Counted from the stretch's first letter, positions 1 to 9,395 are shown. The stretch is DNA of 64,000 nt from Chryseobacterium sp. ISL-80 (GCA_018613055.1 JAGGQZ010000003.1:1-64000); one strand, 5' to 3'. Translations and numbers: made by a program. The notes: a model not told the origin generated them from the letters alone.

Positions 1-130
1 TTTTTCCAGTTACTGGTGTTTCGTAGCTCCAATCGGCTTTATTGGTGACCTCTTTTTCTAAATTCTGGTGTTTTATGGCACCAATCTGTCTTATTGGTGA
101 CCTCTTTTTCTAAATTTCTCCAATCGGGTT
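1..130. repeat. 52-bp-period intergenic hairpin array A
   Basis: Two near-identical units begin at about 13 and 65 (CTGGTGTTT...), followed by a decayed third copy near 117, so the period is 52 bp. Each unit holds a short inverted repeat with a 7-nt loop (CACCAAT-N7-ATTGGTG in the second; a shorter CCAAT-N7-ATTGG in the first) and a pyrimidine-rich stretch. It lies downstream of the sigF terminator and may continue left of the window. Three other arrays in the window have the same period (19303, 28753, 43473). Confidence 0.7.
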
Positions 131-162
131 ATCAAAAAAGTAAATCTGGTTTACAGAAAAAC

Positions 163-197
163 AAAAAGCCATATGGATTCAAAGATCCATACGGCCT
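163..197 (-). terminator. Rho-independent terminator of the spoIIA operon
   Basis: On the minus strand an 11-bp stem (GCCGTATGGAT with ATCCATATGGC) is followed by TTTTTG. The 5' arm overlaps the last codons of sigF, so the stop codon lies in the hairpin loop region. Confidence 0.8.
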
Positions 198-937
198 TTC
201 ATTTGCTGAAGTATTTTCTTTTCGAGGCGCGAGACCTGGACCTGGGAGATACCAAGCCGGGCCGCGACCTCTGATTGGGTTTGATCCTTATAATACCGCA
301 AGTACACAATCAGCTTTTCCCGTTCATCCAGTTCGTTGATTGCCTCTTTCAAGGCGATTTTATCGAACCAGCGTCCTTCTTCTCCATTGTCGATCTGGTC
401 CAGCAGGGTAATTGGATCGCCGTCATTTTCATAGACAGTTTCATGGATAGAAGCTGGGCTTCTGCTTGCCTCCTGGGCCATGATGACATCTTCAGGCGAT
501 AATTCGAGATATTCGGCAATTTCATTGACAGTCGGCACCCTGCCCAGTGTTTTGGAAAGCTCGTCTTTTCCCTTCCTGATTTTATTGCCGGTCTCCTTCA
601 GCGACCTGCTTACCTTCACGGTCCCGTCATCCCTGATGAAACGCTGGATTTCACCAATGATCATTGGAACGGCATATGTTGAAAATTTTACGTCGTACGA
701 GAGGTCAAATTTATCAACTGATTTTAAGAGGCCGATGCTGCCAATTTGAAACAGGTCGTCTGGCTCATATCCTCTGTTGAGGAAACGCTGGACGACGGAC
801 CAGACGAGACGCATGTTCTTCTGGACAATCAAATCCCTGGCAGCCTGGTCTCCCTGCTGGCTTCTCAAAATCAGTTCTTTGACTTCATGATCCTTAAGAT
901 ACGTTTGGCTATTATCCTTTTTTACCTCCACATCCAT
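179..937 (-). CDS. sigF: RNA polymerase forespore sigma factor SigF
   Basis: Sporulation sigma factor that directs early forespore transcription after asymmetric division. The 252-aa product has the sigma-70 layout: region 2 with a GYEPDDLFQIGSIGLLKSVDKF core around residues 56-77, region 3 in the middle, and a C-terminal region 4 helix-turn-helix (SEVAARLGISQVQVSRLEKK). Length is about that of B. subtilis SigF (255 aa). It is the last gene of spoIIAA-spoIIAB-sigF, 13 nt after spoIIAB. The ATG at 937 is preceded by GGGAG at suitable spacing. By family knowledge SigF is held inactive by SpoIIAB and released by dephosphorylated SpoIIAA. Confidence 0.97.
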   Translation of the reverse strand: MDVEVKKDNSQTYLKDHEVKELILRSQQGDQAARDLIVQKNMRLVWSVVQRFLNRGYEPDDLFQIGSIGLLKSVDKFDLSYDVKFSTYAVPMIIGEIQRFIRDDGTVKVSRSLKETGNKIRKGKDELSKTLGRVPTVNEIAEYLELSPEDVIMAQEASRSPASIHETVYENDGDPITLLDQIDNGEEGRWFDKIALKEAINELDEREKLIVYLRYYKDQTQSEVAARLGISQVQVSRLEKKILQQMKGRMDL

Positions 938-950
938 CGGCAGAACTCCC

Positions 951-1391
951 TTAATTGCACAGCGCTTTGCTCTTTGACAGGTGCTTTTTCAAACGAATCT
1001 CTGTCCCAAAGCCGGGCTCTGATCTCACTTGTACTTCGTCCATGAAATTTTCCATTATCGTAAAGCCCATACCGGACCGTTCAAGCTCTGGCTTTGATGT
1101 ATAAAGAGGCTGCATGGCTTCATCGATATCCTGAATGCCTATCCCTTCATCTTTAATGAGCATGTCAACCATCCCATCCTGGAGCAATACAGAAATGAAT
1201 ACTTTACCGTCCGGATTGCTCTCATATCCATGGATAATCGCATTTGTTACTGCTTCGGATACAACTGTCTTGATTTCCGTCAATTCGTCCATCGTCGGAT
1301 CCAGCTGTGCAATGAAGGCAGCAACGGTAACGCGGGCGAATGATTCGTTTTGACTTAACGCGCTAAAATGAAGATTCATTTCATTCTTCAT
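951..1391 (-). CDS. spoIIAB: Anti-sigma F factor / serine kinase SpoIIAB
   Basis: Binds and inhibits SigF and phosphorylates SpoIIAA on serine. The 146-aa product is a compact GHKL ATPase: the N box [11 protein letters not shown] is near residues 46-56, DEGIGI (G1) near 80-86 and the glycine-rich [12 protein letters not shown] near 107-118. Length equals the family norm. It starts 3 nt after spoIIAA, which indicates translational coupling and stoichiometric synthesis of the partner-switch proteins. Confidence 0.97.
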   Translation of the reverse strand: MKNEMNLHFSALSQNESFARVTVAAFIAQLDPTMDELTEIKTVVSEAVTNAIIHGYESNPDGKVFISVLLQDGMVDMLIKDEGIGIQDIDEAMQPLYTSKPELERSGMGFTIMENFMDEVQVRSEPGFGTEIRLKKHLSKSKALCN

Positions 1392-1394
1392 GGA

Positions 1395-1745
1395 TCATGC
1401 AACCCCCAATCTCTCTAATGCAAATTCTTCCGACGGATCAAGACGGATGATCTTGAATAAGCCCGACATATCAAATAACCGTTTGATTGGCGGCGAGATT
1501 GCGCAAACAACCATTTCTCCATGAAGCTGTTTGATTTGTTTATATCTTCCCAAAACTACACCCAGTCCCGAACTATCCATAAAGGTGAGATGTTCGAGGT
1601 TCATGACAATGTGGCGGATTCCTTCGTTCTCAATGGCTTTTGTTGCCTGCTCGCGAAGCTGGTCTGCAGTGTGGTGATCCAATTCACCACTGATCCGGAT
1701 CAATAAGACATCATGCTTCACTTCCATATCAATGTTAAGACTCAC
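1395..1745 (-). CDS. spoIIAA: Anti-sigma F factor antagonist SpoIIAA
   Basis: STAS-domain anti-anti-sigma factor; when unphosphorylated it captures SpoIIAB and frees SigF in the forespore. The 116-aa product carries the phosphoserine motif in [21 protein letters not shown], the serine lying in DSSGLG near residue 58. The start is GTG at 1745, with an AAGGAGG site 9 nt upstream. First gene of the three-gene operon; a SigH-like promoter lies just upstream. Confidence 0.97.
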   Translation of the reverse strand: MSLNIDMEVKHDVLLIRISGELDHHTADQLREQATKAIENEGIRHIVMNLEHLTFMDSSGLGVVLGRYKQIKQLHGEMVVCAISPPIKRLFDMSGLFKIIRLDPSEEFALERLGVA

Positions 1746-1780
1746 TATCCAAAGCCTCCTTATCTGGTATAGTGAGTCAA

Positions 1781-1806
1781 ATTCTCCATTGTTTCAGCCA
1801 AATCCT
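1781..1806 (-). promoter_or_regulatory. Candidate SigH promoter of spoIIAA-spoIIAB-sigF
   Basis: Reading the minus strand, AGGATTT (1806-1800) and GAGAAT (1786-1781) are separated by 13 bp. This resembles the SigH consensus (AGGAxxT, about 13 bp, xGAAT). The spoIIA operon of B. subtilis is SigH-dependent, and the site is 36 nt upstream of the spoIIAA GTG. Confidence 0.6.
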
Positions 1807-1888
1807 TCTTCAGAACAAAACTAGTGCCAATTCGCTAAAACTAGATGGAATGGCAGAGTTTTCGACACCGGCATGAACCTGGCTGACA

Positions 1889-3067
1889 TTATTTTTGGCT
1901 TCCAGCCCTGGTGAACATCCCGAATGAACGCTTATACAGAATCCACCAGCTTGCTTCTTTTACCTTGGCATCCGCAACGAGCGGGGTTTCGGCTACTGTC
2001 TTGCCATCTTTCACAAGCTTAAGGGTTCCGACCTTGTCTCCTTTTTCGACAGGAGCTTTAAGGCTTTTGTTCAGTGTGATTTTCTGTTTGACATCCTTGA
2101 TATCCGCTCCTTTTTTTGTAAGGAGGGAAACACTTCCAGAGGTGACCGCGTTTATTGTCTTTTTGTCACCCTTGCTGATCACAGCTTTCCCAAGCGGATG
2201 TCCTTTTTTGAACAGTGGATGTGTCTGGTACTGGCTAAAGGCGTAGTCCAGCATCTTCGTTACCTGAGCATTCCTCGCTTTGGAGGTCGGTGCCCCGAAC
2301 ACGACTGCAATCGCACGCATGCCATCCTTTTGCGCAGTCGCTGTGAGACAATATTTTGCTTCATTGGTAAAGCCGGTTTTTAATCCATCCACTCCCGGGT
2401 AAAAACGAACAAGCTTATTCGTATTGACCAGCCAGAATTTCTTTTCTGAATCCTCACGAAGATAATCTTCATAAGTACCTGTATACTTGGTTATTTTTTC
2501 GTACTTCAGCAGCTCTTTTGCCATCATGGCCATATCATACGATGAGCTGTAATGTCCATCGACAGGCAGGCCAGTAGTATTTTTAAAAAAGGTATCTTTC
2601 AAGCCAAGTTCCTTGACCTTATCATTCATCATTTTCACGAATGCCTCTTCAGATCCACCGATGCGCTCGGCCATCGCGACCGCGGCGTCGTTTCCTGAAC
2701 CGATGGCGATTCCTTTCAGCAATTGCTCGACTGTCATTTCTTCCCCTGGCTCCAGGAAGATCTGGGAGCCTCCCATTGAAGCAGCATATTCACTTGCCCG
2801 GACTTTCTCGTCCATCTTCAGCCTTCCTTCATCCAGTGCTTCCATGATTAAAAGCATTGTCATGATTTTTGTCATGCTGGCCGGCGGCAGCTTCTCATGA
2901 CTGTTTTTATCAAACAGGACTTGTCCGGTATCTCGCTCGATCAAAATAGCTGAACTGGCATCATTGGCCAGTCCCTGGTCTCCTTCATTCGCATATCCTT
3001 TTGGGGATATCAATGCAGTTCCCATAATAAAAACAAGCAGTAAACTCGTAAGCTTTTTCAGATTCAT
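1889..3067 (-). CDS. dacF: D-alanyl-D-alanine carboxypeptidase DacF (penicillin-binding protein, S11)
   Basis: Trims the terminal D-Ala from peptidoglycan pentapeptides; in Bacillus DacF acts during spore cortex formation and is SigF/SigG-controlled. The 392-aa product has a signal peptide (residues 1-27), the serine active site ASMTK (S64, K67), SGN near 121, and LKTGFT as the KTG box, then a C-terminal beta domain. I chose the ATG at 3067 rather than upstream in-frame codons because AGGAGG lies 9 nt before it. It is co-oriented with and immediately upstream of spoIIAA, as in B. subtilis, where dacF transcription can read into spoIIA. Confidence 0.93.
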   Translation of the reverse strand: MNLKKLTSLLLVFIMGTALISPKGYANEGDQGLANDASSAILIERDTGQVLFDKNSHEKLPPASMTKIMTMLLIMEALDEGRLKMDEKVRASEYAASMGGSQIFLEPGEEMTVEQLLKGIAIGSGNDAAVAMAERIGGSEEAFVKMMNDKVKELGLKDTFFKNTTGLPVDGHYSSSYDMAMMAKELLKYEKITKYTGTYEDYLREDSEKKFWLVNTNKLVRFYPGVDGLKTGFTNEAKYCLTATAQKDGMRAIAVVFGAPTSKARNAQVTKMLDYAFSQYQTHPLFKKGHPLGKAVISKGDKKTINAVTSGSVSLLTKKGADIKDVKQKITLNKSLKAPVEKGDKVGTLKLVKDGKTVAETPLVADAKVKEASWWILYKRSFGMFTRAGSQK

Positions 3068-3160
3068 GGCCATAACCCTCCTATCTTTATAGGCTCTATT
3101 TTTATCCAACCAATCCACTTTTATACAGGTAAGGCAGATAAATCCGGTATTTTTTGCATA

Positions 3161-3190
3161 TAAAAAAAGCGGAGAGTCATCTCTCCGCTT
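3161..3190 (-). terminator. Terminator of the deoB-punA-pdp operon
   Basis: Minus-strand stem GCGGAGAG / CTCTCCGC (3169-3188, loop TCAT region) is followed by TTTTTTT, just after the pdp stop. Confidence 0.85.
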
Positions 3191-3203
3191 TCATTCAACC
3201 ATT

Positions 3204-4508
3204 TTATTTTGTTATTTCTTCATGCACGAGGATTGGTGCTTCAACATGTTCGCTCGTGATTTTAATGTTTTCATACAGCATTTCTCTGACTTCATTCACA
3301 TCTTCAAAGTTACTGTAGATAGTGAGAAGGGATTCTCCCTTTTCTACCTTGTCGCCAATTTTCTTACGCAGCATGAGCCCAACTGCCAGATCGATTTCAG
3401 ATTCCTTCGTTGCTCTTCCTGCTCCTAGAAGCATGGCTGCTGTTCCTACTTCATCAGCGACGATTTCGGATACATAGCCTGCCTCTTTTGCTTCAAGTTC
3501 AAACTTGTATTTCGCCTGCGGCAGGTTTTCCGGATGATCGACGACAGATGCATCGCCGCCCTGGGATGCAAGGAATACTTTGAAGGTTTCGAGAGCAGTG
3601 CCGTTCTTGATGACTTCTTCAAGCTTGGTTCGTGCGTCTGCAAGAGACTCAGCCTTTCCGGCAAGGAAGACCATGTGGCTTCCAAGAGTCAGACAAAGTT
3701 CCGTTAAATCTTCAGGACCCTCGCCCTTCAGGGTATCGATTGCTTCCTTGACCTCCAGCGCGTTCCCAATTGCAAAGCCCAGCGGCTGGCTCATATCGGA
3801 GATGACAGCCATCGTCCTGCGGCCGACGTTGTTCCCGATTCTCACCATTGCTTTTGCCAGTTCACGAGAATCATCCAGCGTCTTCATGAATGCGCCTGCT
3901 CCTGTTTTCACATCGAGAACGATTGCATCCGCTCCTGCAGCGATTTTCTTGCTCATAATCGAGCTTGCAATCAATGGGATGCTGTCGACCGTTGCAGTTA
4001 CGTCACGCAATGAATAAAGCTTTTTATCAGCGGGCGTCAGATTTCCGCTCTGGCCGATGACCGCAATTTTATTTTTATTGACAAGATTGATGAATTCTTC
4101 ATTGTCTATTTCGACATGGAAGCCTTCTACTGCTTCCAGCTTATCGATGGTTCCACCTGTATGTCCGAGCCCGCGCCCTGACATTTTTGCAACCGGCACA
4201 CCCAAAGCTGCTACTAATGGACCTAGTACTAGCGTCGTTGTATCGCCAACACCCCCTGTAGAGTGCTTGTCGACTTTAACACCTTCGATCGCTGATAGAT
4301 CAATCTGGTCTCCCGACTTCACCATGGCCATCGTTAAGTCTGCGCGTTCTTTTTCCGTCATTCCCTGGAAGAAAATCGCCATTGTCAGCGCGCTTACCTG
4401 GTAGTCAGGAATACTGCCATCTGTATAGCCGTCAATGAAAAACTGGATTTCTTCCGTTGATAACTCATGTCCGTCACGTTTTTTCTCGATCACATCGACC
4501 ATTCTCAT
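3204..4508 (-). CDS. pdp: Pyrimidine-nucleoside phosphorylase
   Basis: Phosphorolyses uridine, thymidine and deoxyuridine to base plus (deoxy)ribose-1-phosphate. The 434-aa product has the family signature around [17 protein letters not shown], the phosphate-binding KHSTGGVGD near residues 80-88 and [14 protein letters not shown]. Length matches B. subtilis Pdp. I prefer the ATG giving [10 protein letters not shown] because this is the family N-terminus and GTGGTG lies just upstream. Last gene after deoB and punA; the pentose-phosphate product feeds DeoB. Confidence 0.96.
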   Translation of the reverse strand: MRMVDVIEKKRDGHELSTEEIQFFIDGYTDGSIPDYQVSALTMAIFFQGMTEKERADLTMAMVKSGDQIDLSAIEGVKVDKHSTGGVGDTTTLVLGPLVAALGVPVAKMSGRGLGHTGGTIDKLEAVEGFHVEIDNEEFINLVNKNKIAVIGQSGNLTPADKKLYSLRDVTATVDSIPLIASSIMSKKIAAGADAIVLDVKTGAGAFMKTLDDSRELAKAMVRIGNNVGRRTMAVISDMSQPLGFAIGNALEVKEAIDTLKGEGPEDLTELCLTLGSHMVFLAGKAESLADARTKLEEVIKNGTALETFKVFLASQGGDASVVDHPENLPQAKYKFELEAKEAGYVSEIVADEVGTAAMLLGAGRATKESEIDLAVGLMLRKKIGDKVEKGESLLTIYSNFEDVNEVREMLYENIKITSEHVEAPILVHEEITK

Positions 4509-4549
4509 CATTATCACCACTTATCATTATTTAGCCGGAGAGCTATGGA

Positions 4550-5374
4550 TTATTTTTGCCCTACTGTTTTTACAATCTCATTTACAAGTAAAAGGAAGCT
4601 GGACTTCACTTTTTCAGTTGTTTCAATTACTTCATCATGGCTTAATGGCTGATCAAGGATGCCTGCTGCCATGTTTGATATGCAGGAAATGCCAAGTACT
4701 TCAAGTCCGGAATGCTTTGCTACCATGACTTCAGGGACTGTGGACATTCCGACTGCGTCTCCGCCAAGCGTACGAATCATTCTGACTTCAGCAGGTGTTT
4801 CATAGACAGGACCAGGGTTTCCGAGATACACGCCTTCTTTGATTGTCAGATTGTTCTTCTCTGCGACTTCTTTCGCAACTGCTCTTAAATTCTTAGAATA
4901 GGCTTCGCTCATATCTGGGAAGCGAACGCCGAATCGTGAATCATTCGGCCCGATCAATGGGTTCGTACCCATATTGTTGATATGGTCAGTAATGATCATC
5001 AAATCGCCTGGTTCGAAGCTTTCATTCACTCCTCCAGCTGCGTTCGTAACAATTAGTTTATCAATCCCTAGTTCCTTCATGACACGGACTGGAAAAGTGA
5101 CCTTATCCATGCTGTAGCCTTCATAATAATGGAAGCGCCCTTGCATCGCGATGACTTCGACGCCGCTAAGCTGGCCGCAAACCAATTGTCCGGCATGTCC
5201 TTCAACTGTTGAAACCGGGAATCCCGGGATTTCGTTATATGGAATCTTGACCGGGTTCACAATGTCGTCAGCCAGTACTCCCAGACCTGACCCTAGAATC
5301 AATCCGATTTTAGGCTGCTGAGTTAATTTATCATTGATATATGTTGCTGCTGTTTGAATTTGATTATAATCCAT
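4550..5374 (-). CDS. punA: Purine-nucleoside phosphorylase
   Basis: Phosphorolysis of purine (deoxy)nucleosides, mainly guanosine and inosine types. The 274-aa protein is the trimeric PNP/MTAP family: [13 protein letters not shown] near residue 26, [25 protein letters not shown] and TNAAGG are all intact. In the genetic tradition of B. subtilis this gene is pupG/punA, partner of drm (deoB). The ATG at 5374 follows GGGGTGG by 5 nt. It lies 12 nt after deoB, so it is in the same operon. Confidence 0.95.
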   Translation of the reverse strand: MDYNQIQTAATYINDKLTQQPKIGLILGSGLGVLADDIVNPVKIPYNEIPGFPVSTVEGHAGQLVCGQLSGVEVIAMQGRFHYYEGYSMDKVTFPVRVMKELGIDKLIVTNAAGGVNESFEPGDLMIITDHINNMGTNPLIGPNDSRFGVRFPDMSEAYSKNLRAVAKEVAEKNNLTIKEGVYLGNPGPVYETPAEVRMIRTLGGDAVGMSTVPEVMVAKHSGLEVLGISCISNMAAGILDQPLSHDEVIETTEKVKSSFLLLVNEIVKTVGQK

Positions 5375-5386
5375 GAATTCCACCCC

Positions 5387-6568
5387 TTAGTTCAATTCCT
5401 TCAGGAAGCTAGTTCCGTGCTCAGGCATTTTTACGTTAAAGTTTTCCGCAACCGTCGCGCCGATGTCTGCAAAGGTCTTACGTATCGGCAGTTCTTTTCC
5501 TTCTTTCATTCCCTTTGAATAAACAAGAAGCGGCACATATTCGCGTGTGTGGTCTGTTCCGTGGTGAACAGGATCATTACCGTGATCTGCGGTGATGATG
5601 AGCAGGTCATCTTCTTTCAATTTATCAAATACTTCAGGAAGTCGTGCATCGTATTCTTCAAGCGCTTTACCGTAGCCTTCCGGATCCCGGCGATGTCCGA
5701 ACAGCGCATCGAAATCAACCAGGTTCAGGAAGCTCAACCCAGTGAAGTCCTGGTCCAAAGTCTGGAGCAGCTTATCCATGCCGTCCATATTTGATACGGT
5801 ACGCAGGGACTCTGTTACCCCTTCGCCGTCATAGATATCAGAGATTTTACCGATTGCCAGCACGTCAAGGCCTTCATCTTTCAACTCATTCATGACCGTT
5901 CTGCCAAATGGCTTGAGCGCGTAGTCATGGCGGTTGGAAGTACGTTTGAAGTCACCCGGCTGGCCGAGGAAAGGTCTGGCGATGACTCTGCCGACCATGT
6001 ACTTTTCATCAAGTGTCAGTTCCCTGGCGATCTTGCAAATATCATATAGTTCTTCGATTGGAACGATTTCTTCATGTGCCGCAATCTGCAATACTGAGTC
6101 TGCTGAAGTATAGACGATCAAAGCGCCTGTCTTCATATGCTCTTCACCAAGCTCAACAAGGATCTCGGTTCCGCTTGCCGGCTTGTTTCCGATGACCTTT
6201 CTGCCAGTGCGTGATTCCAGTTCTGAGATCAGTTCATCAGGGAATCCATCAGGAAAAACCTGAAAAGGAGTCTGGATGTTCAAGCCCATGATCTCCCAAT
6301 GCCCTGTCATGGTATCCTTGCCGTTTGACGCCTCTTGCATCTTTGTATAGAACGCCATTGGCTTTGCAGCAGGGCTGATACCTTTAATTTCTTCGATATT
6401 GCTAAGGCCAAGCTTGCCCATATTCGGCATATTCAGTCCGTTCATTTTCTCTCCGATATGGCCAAGAGTATGGGAACCTTTATCTCCAAATTTCTCTGCG
6501 TCAGGTGCCTCTCCGATCCCGACTGAATCCATCACAATCAAAAATACTCTTTTATATGTATTCGACAT
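5387..6568 (-). CDS. deoB: Phosphopentomutase
   Basis: Interconverts (deoxy)ribose-1-phosphate and -5-phosphate, linking nucleoside breakdown to the pentose phosphate pathway. The 393-aa product is an alkaline-phosphatase-superfamily metalloenzyme: [13 protein letters not shown] at residues 12-24 contributes the N-terminal metal ligand, [10 protein letters not shown] holds the phosphothreonine, and [12 protein letters not shown] and [21 protein letters not shown] provide the remaining metal ligands. Start ATG at 6568 follows AAGGAGGAG. First gene of deoB-punA-pdp; a cre-like site and a palindrome lie upstream. Confidence 0.97.
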   Translation of the reverse strand: MSNTYKRVFLIVMDSVGIGEAPDAEKFGDKGSHTLGHIGEKMNGLNMPNMGKLGLSNIEEIKGISPAAKPMAFYTKMQEASNGKDTMTGHWEIMGLNIQTPFQVFPDGFPDELISELESRTGRKVIGNKPASGTEILVELGEEHMKTGALIVYTSADSVLQIAAHEEIVPIEELYDICKIARELTLDEKYMVGRVIARPFLGQPGDFKRTSNRHDYALKPFGRTVMNELKDEGLDVLAIGKISDIYDGEGVTESLRTVSNMDGMDKLLQTLDQDFTGLSFLNLVDFDALFGHRRDPEGYGKALEEYDARLPEVFDKLKEDDLLIITADHGNDPVHHGTDHTREYVPLLVYSKGMKEGKELPIRKTFADIGATVAENFNVKMPEHGTSFLKELN

Positions 6569-6651
6569 TCTGTCTCCTCCTTAAAAAGTATGAATGCGTT
6601 TCTCACAATTTTACAATTTTATGTTACCCTTTTTTGCTTATGATAATCGGA

Positions 6652-6665
6652 TGCGTGCGTTTACA
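6652..6665 (-). promoter_or_regulatory. Candidate catabolite-responsive element (cre) upstream of deoB
   Basis: Minus strand TGTAAACGCACGCA matches 12 of 14 positions of the cre consensus TGWAANCGNTNWCA. It is 84 bp upstream of the deoB ATG, suggesting CcpA control of nucleoside catabolism. Position relative to the promoter is not established. Confidence 0.4.
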
Positions 6666-6667
6666 TT

Positions 6668-6683
6668 TGTCAGAAGTCTGACA
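6668..6683. promoter_or_regulatory. Perfect palindrome upstream of deoB, operator-like
   Basis: TGTCAGA-AG-TCTGACA, a perfect 16-bp palindrome adjacent to the cre-like site and about 100 bp upstream of deoB. No terminator-like U-run follows. Its size and place suit a dimeric repressor site; the regulator is unknown. Confidence 0.45.
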
Positions 6684-6718
6684 TCTTCATTTTACTAGAT
6701 ATATCTAAAAACACAAGA

Positions 6719-6749
6719 AAAAAAGCCGGCTTTTCAGGCGGCTTTTTTG
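6719..6749 (-). terminator. Terminator downstream of xerD
   Basis: Minus strand AAGCCG...CGGCTT stem with a C+A-rich loop followed by TTTTTTTC; the reverse orientation also ends in a T-run, so it may work both ways. Confidence 0.7.
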
Positions 6750-6798
6750 ACAATTCTATGAAACTATCTGTCTGTTATCTAAAAATTTCTAACCGAAA

Positions 6799-7692
6799 CT
6801 AGGCGCGGGGATGGAACTTTGTATAAACGTCCTTCAGCCTCGTCTTTGTTACGTGGGTATAGATTTGTGTCGTTGAAATGTCCGCATGTCCAAGCATTTC
6901 CTGGACTGCACGAAGATCTGCTCCATTTTCAAGCAGATGGGTAGCAAATGAATGCCGCAGCGTATGCGGTGTCAATTCTTTCTCGATTCCTGCTTCAGTT
7001 GTCAGCCGCTTGAGGATTTTCCAGAACCCTTGCCGTGACAACCCTTTTCCATGATGATTTAAGAATAAAGAGTCATCCTTATGCTTTTTCGATGCCAGTT
7101 TTGGCCTTCCTTTTTCGAGATACTCTTCGATCGCACCCGAGGCCGTCTTCCCAATCGGAATGATCCTTTCCTTGCTCCCTTTGCCCATGCAGCGTACAAA
7201 GCCCATCGTCAGGTGTACATCAGATAGTTTTAGTCCGATCAGTTCACTTACACGAATTCCCGTAGCATACATCATCTCAAGCATTGCCTTGTCTCGATAG
7301 CCAAAAGGGTCGGTAAGTTTCGGGCTTTCAAGAAGCGTCTCGACCTCTTCCATGCTCAGCACCTTAGGCAAAGAACGTTCATGCTGAGGACTTTCAATAT
7401 GGACAGTCGGATCATGATCGACAGCCTTTTCACGCAGGAGAAAATGATGGAAAGCCCGGATGGAGGCAATATGCCTGGCCAGGGTTTTCGAGGATTTCCC
7501 TGAGTCTTTTAAAAACTTAAGGAAGTGGACAATCTGTGGGCGCTGGACTCCATTCAAGTCCCCAAGCTGTTCCACATTTTTCAGATAATGAATATAGCTA
7601 TTCAAATCGCGTTTATAGGATACAATCGTATTCTTTGATAGACCCTTTTCAACAACCAGAAAGTGGATAAAGTCGTCAAGCCTGTCTTCCAT
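6799..7692 (-). CDS. xerD: Site-specific tyrosine recombinase XerD
   Basis: Resolves chromosome dimers at dif together with its paralogue. The 297-aa protein has an N-terminal SAM-like core-binding domain (1-90) and a C-terminal catalytic domain with the full set R147, K171, H243, R246, H269 and nucleophile Y278. Length matches B. subtilis XerD (296 aa). Position between yqzK/fur and deoB is the conserved Bacillus location, so it is the housekeeping recombinase and not an integron or phage integrase. Confidence 0.96.
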   Translation of the reverse strand: MEDRLDDFIHFLVVEKGLSKNTIVSYKRDLNSYIHYLKNVEQLGDLNGVQRPQIVHFLKFLKDSGKSSKTLARHIASIRAFHHFLLREKAVDHDPTVHIESPQHERSLPKVLSMEEVETLLESPKLTDPFGYRDKAMLEMMYATGIRVSELIGLKLSDVHLTMGFVRCMGKGSKERIIPIGKTASGAIEEYLEKGRPKLASKKHKDDSLFLNHHGKGLSRQGFWKILKRLTTEAGIEKELTPHTLRHSFATHLLENGADLRAVQEMLGHADISTTQIYTHVTKTRLKDVYTKFHPRA

Positions 7693-7697
7693 TTCTA

Positions 7698-7925
7698 TTA
7701 CTCTCCATTCAGATAAAACAGTATCAGCCTTTCAAGCATGCTTCCTTCTTTCTTATCAAAGGTTCCTGACACCTTGATGGCTGCTCCTTCCGGTGCGTCA
7801 TACCGATGATAACTTTCATATTCTTCATTAATCCACATGATACCATAATAAAATAGAATTGTGCATCCAGTGAACAAGATGAACACCTTTAATGTATGCA
7901 TGACCATTCCGAACCACGATTTCAT
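7698..7925 (-). CDS. yqzK: YqzK-like DUF4227 small membrane protein
   Basis: A 75-aa protein of unknown function with one hydrophobic segment (about residues 10-30) and a polar C-terminal part. Family membership is inferred from length, the [19 protein letters not shown] stretch and the conserved place between fur and xerD. I start at ATG 7925 because GGAGG lies 7 nt before it; the longer upstream reading has no ribosome site. The stop is 5 nt before xerD, so the two are co-transcribed. Confidence 0.8.
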   Translation of the reverse strand: MKSWFGMVMHTLKVFILFTGCTILFYYGIMWINEEYESYHRYDAPEGAAIKVSGTFDKKEGSMLERLILFYLNGE

Positions 7926-8067
7926 CTTCTTGCCTCCATACTTGTTGTAACAGAGAGATTCCCTGTTCAAACGACTATACTTATTTATTAATCTGTATGC
8001 CAATTTGGACAAGAATTATACCTGATAAAAGAGGTTAATTATGGCTCTTTTAGTTCACAATCAAAGA

Positions 8068-8160
8068 TTACTCGTAAATCTCGTTGATCTCTCTAAGCAG
8101 GCTGATCCGGCTTCTCATACGGAAACGGCCTTCATTATAAGTAAAAAGCCCTTTCTCCAT
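8068..8160 (-). CDS. Possible 30-aa micro-ORF between fur and yqzK (unproven)
   Basis: ATG at 8160 to TAA at 8068 encodes a basic, protein-like 30-aa peptide beginning MEKGLFTYNEGRF and ending LLREINEIYE. Against it: the ATG lies inside the fur terminator hairpin, and the only ribosome-site candidate (GAGG) is about 12 nt upstream. A TATAAT sequence within it could instead be part of the yqzK-xerD promoter. No family recognised. Confidence 0.2.
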   Translation of the reverse strand: MEKGLFTYNEGRFRMRSRISLLREINEIYE

Positions 8161-8174
8161 TAGGAAAAAGGGCC
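8143..8174 (-). terminator. fur terminator
   Basis: Minus-strand arms GCCCTTTTTCC and GGAGAAAGGGC (8173-8148) followed by TTTTTACTT, right after the fur stop. Confidence 0.75.
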
Positions 8175-8179
8175 TCGAA

Positions 8180-8638
8180 TTATTCTGTTTCTGCCGAATC
8201 CTTCTCCTGGCATCTGTGACAAATGCCGTGGAAAGTCAGGCGGTGGTCTTTAATCTTGAATTTCCAGTCTCTTTCAACGATTTCTTCTACATCCTCCAGA
8301 AGATCGTCCTGGATTTCATCAACAGCTCCGCACTCAATGCAGACAAGGTGATGATGGAAATGGGCAGCGCCTTCCTGGCGGAGATCATATCGGGACACAC
8401 CATCCCCGAAATTGATTTTATCAACAATTTTCAGTTCGGTCAGCAGTTCAAGTGTCCGGTATACTGTCGCCAGTCCGATTTCAGGAGATTTCTCTTTGAC
8501 AAGCAAATAAACATCTTCAGCACTCAAGTGGTCTTCTTCATGTTCAAGCAATACGCGGACGGTAGCCTCGCGTTGCGGCGTTAATTTATAGCTGGACGAA
8601 TGCAGCTGTTTCTTGATTCTCTCGATTCTGTTTTCCAT
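8180..8638 (-). CDS. fur: Ferric uptake regulator Fur
   Basis: Fe(II)-dependent repressor of iron uptake genes. The 152-aa protein has an N-terminal winged helix (about 1-80; PEIGLATVYRTLELL recognition helix), the HFHHH metal cluster at 93-97, and two structural zinc pairs C100xxC103 and C140xxC143. It is nearly identical in sequence feel to B. subtilis Fur and not PerR or Zur. The ATG at 8638 gives the family N-terminus MENRIERIKKQL; a GTG five codons upstream overlaps the ribosome site and is less likely. Confidence 0.96.
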   Translation of the reverse strand: MENRIERIKKQLHSSSYKLTPQREATVRVLLEHEEDHLSAEDVYLLVKEKSPEIGLATVYRTLELLTELKIVDKINFGDGVSRYDLRQEGAAHFHHHLVCIECGAVDEIQDDLLEDVEEIVERDWKFKIKDHRLTFHGICHRCQEKDSAETE

Positions 8639-8702
8639 TTCGATAGTTCTCACTCCCCCGCCACTGTTCTTTTATTATATCAGAACGGAAATGAGATTCA
8701 AA

Positions 8703-8717
8703 ATAAAATTATTACAA
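8703..8717 (-). promoter_or_regulatory. Candidate PerR box upstream of fur
   Basis: Minus strand TTGTAATAATTTTAT matches 12 of 15 positions of the PerR/Per-box consensus TTATAATNATTATAA. fur is a PerR target in B. subtilis; the site is 65 bp upstream of the ATG. AT-rich background makes chance matches possible. Confidence 0.35.
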
Positions 8718-8753
8718 ATAAGAAACAATAGTTATTTTCAACTGATAATTATT

Positions 8754-9395
8754 TTAATTTAATGAGTTGATAACAGCCTTCAATAATGACGGGGATAAAT
8801 ATGCCTCGATTCCTGCTGCCACTGCCAGAAAGACCAGTGCGGCTAAAAAAGAAAATATATATCTAAAAAATTGAGGCATGATCGGCTGGCTGATTTTTTT
8901 CATGAACTGATTCCTGATCATTTTTAAGGAAAATGTGACTGCCATCGCTGCGGTAATGATGAAAACAGGGATGATGATGAAGTTTTGCGGCAGGATGGAT
9001 ACAAACGACAACATGAAACCATCCCACTGCATCTGGTTCACGAGAAAGCCTACTGTAAAACCGACCACCATTCCTTTCATGAATAAAAGGACCAGGATAA
9101 CCGGAAGTCCAATGATGGAAACCCCCAAAATCCAGATCAGGCCAATGAATTTGCCATTATGCATAAAGCTTTGCAAAAATAAATCCTTTCCGTCTGCTAC
9201 TTTACCGGAAGCAGCCTGGCCAAAAAATTGTGATAGATAATAGAATAAATCTTCTTTTTGAGTAAAACTGAGGCTATTCACGATCACCGCGCCGAAGATG
9301 ACGCCCATCAGAAAAAGGACTATGACAAAAAGATAGATTGAGGAATATTCTCGTAAATGGGTTACTGCGACGTCCTGGTACCTTCGTTTCTTCAT
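8754..9395 (-). CDS. spoIIM: Stage II sporulation protein M
   Basis: Membrane component of the SpoIIDMP peptidoglycan-degrading engulfment machine, made in the mother cell. The 213-aa product has about five hydrophobic segments (roughly 20-42, 75-100, 100-125, 130-155, 180-205) and the DUF95/SpoIIM fold. Length matches the family (about 214 aa). The upstream region carries a good SigE-type promoter, fitting mother-cell expression. Monocistronic by spacing on both sides. Confidence 0.93.
   Translation of the reverse strand: MKKRRYQDVAVTHLREYSSIYLFVIVLFLMGVIFGAVIVNSLSFTQKEDLFYYLSQFFGQAASGKVADGKDLFLQSFMHNGKFIGLIWILGVSIIGLPVILVLLFMKGMVVGFTVGFLVNQMQWDGFMLSFVSILPQNFIIIPVFIITAAMAVTFSLKMIRNQFMKKISQPIMPQFFRYIFSFLAALVFLAVAAGIEAYLSPSLLKAVINSLN

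Noticed and set aside
6799-7692. Phage or integron integrase
   Set aside because: Sequence, length and conserved location identify the housekeeping XerD.
8041-8160. A 40-codon + strand ORF with AGAGG upstream
   Set aside because: Runs antisense to the fur-yqzK spacer and ends inside the terminator; composition is not convincing.
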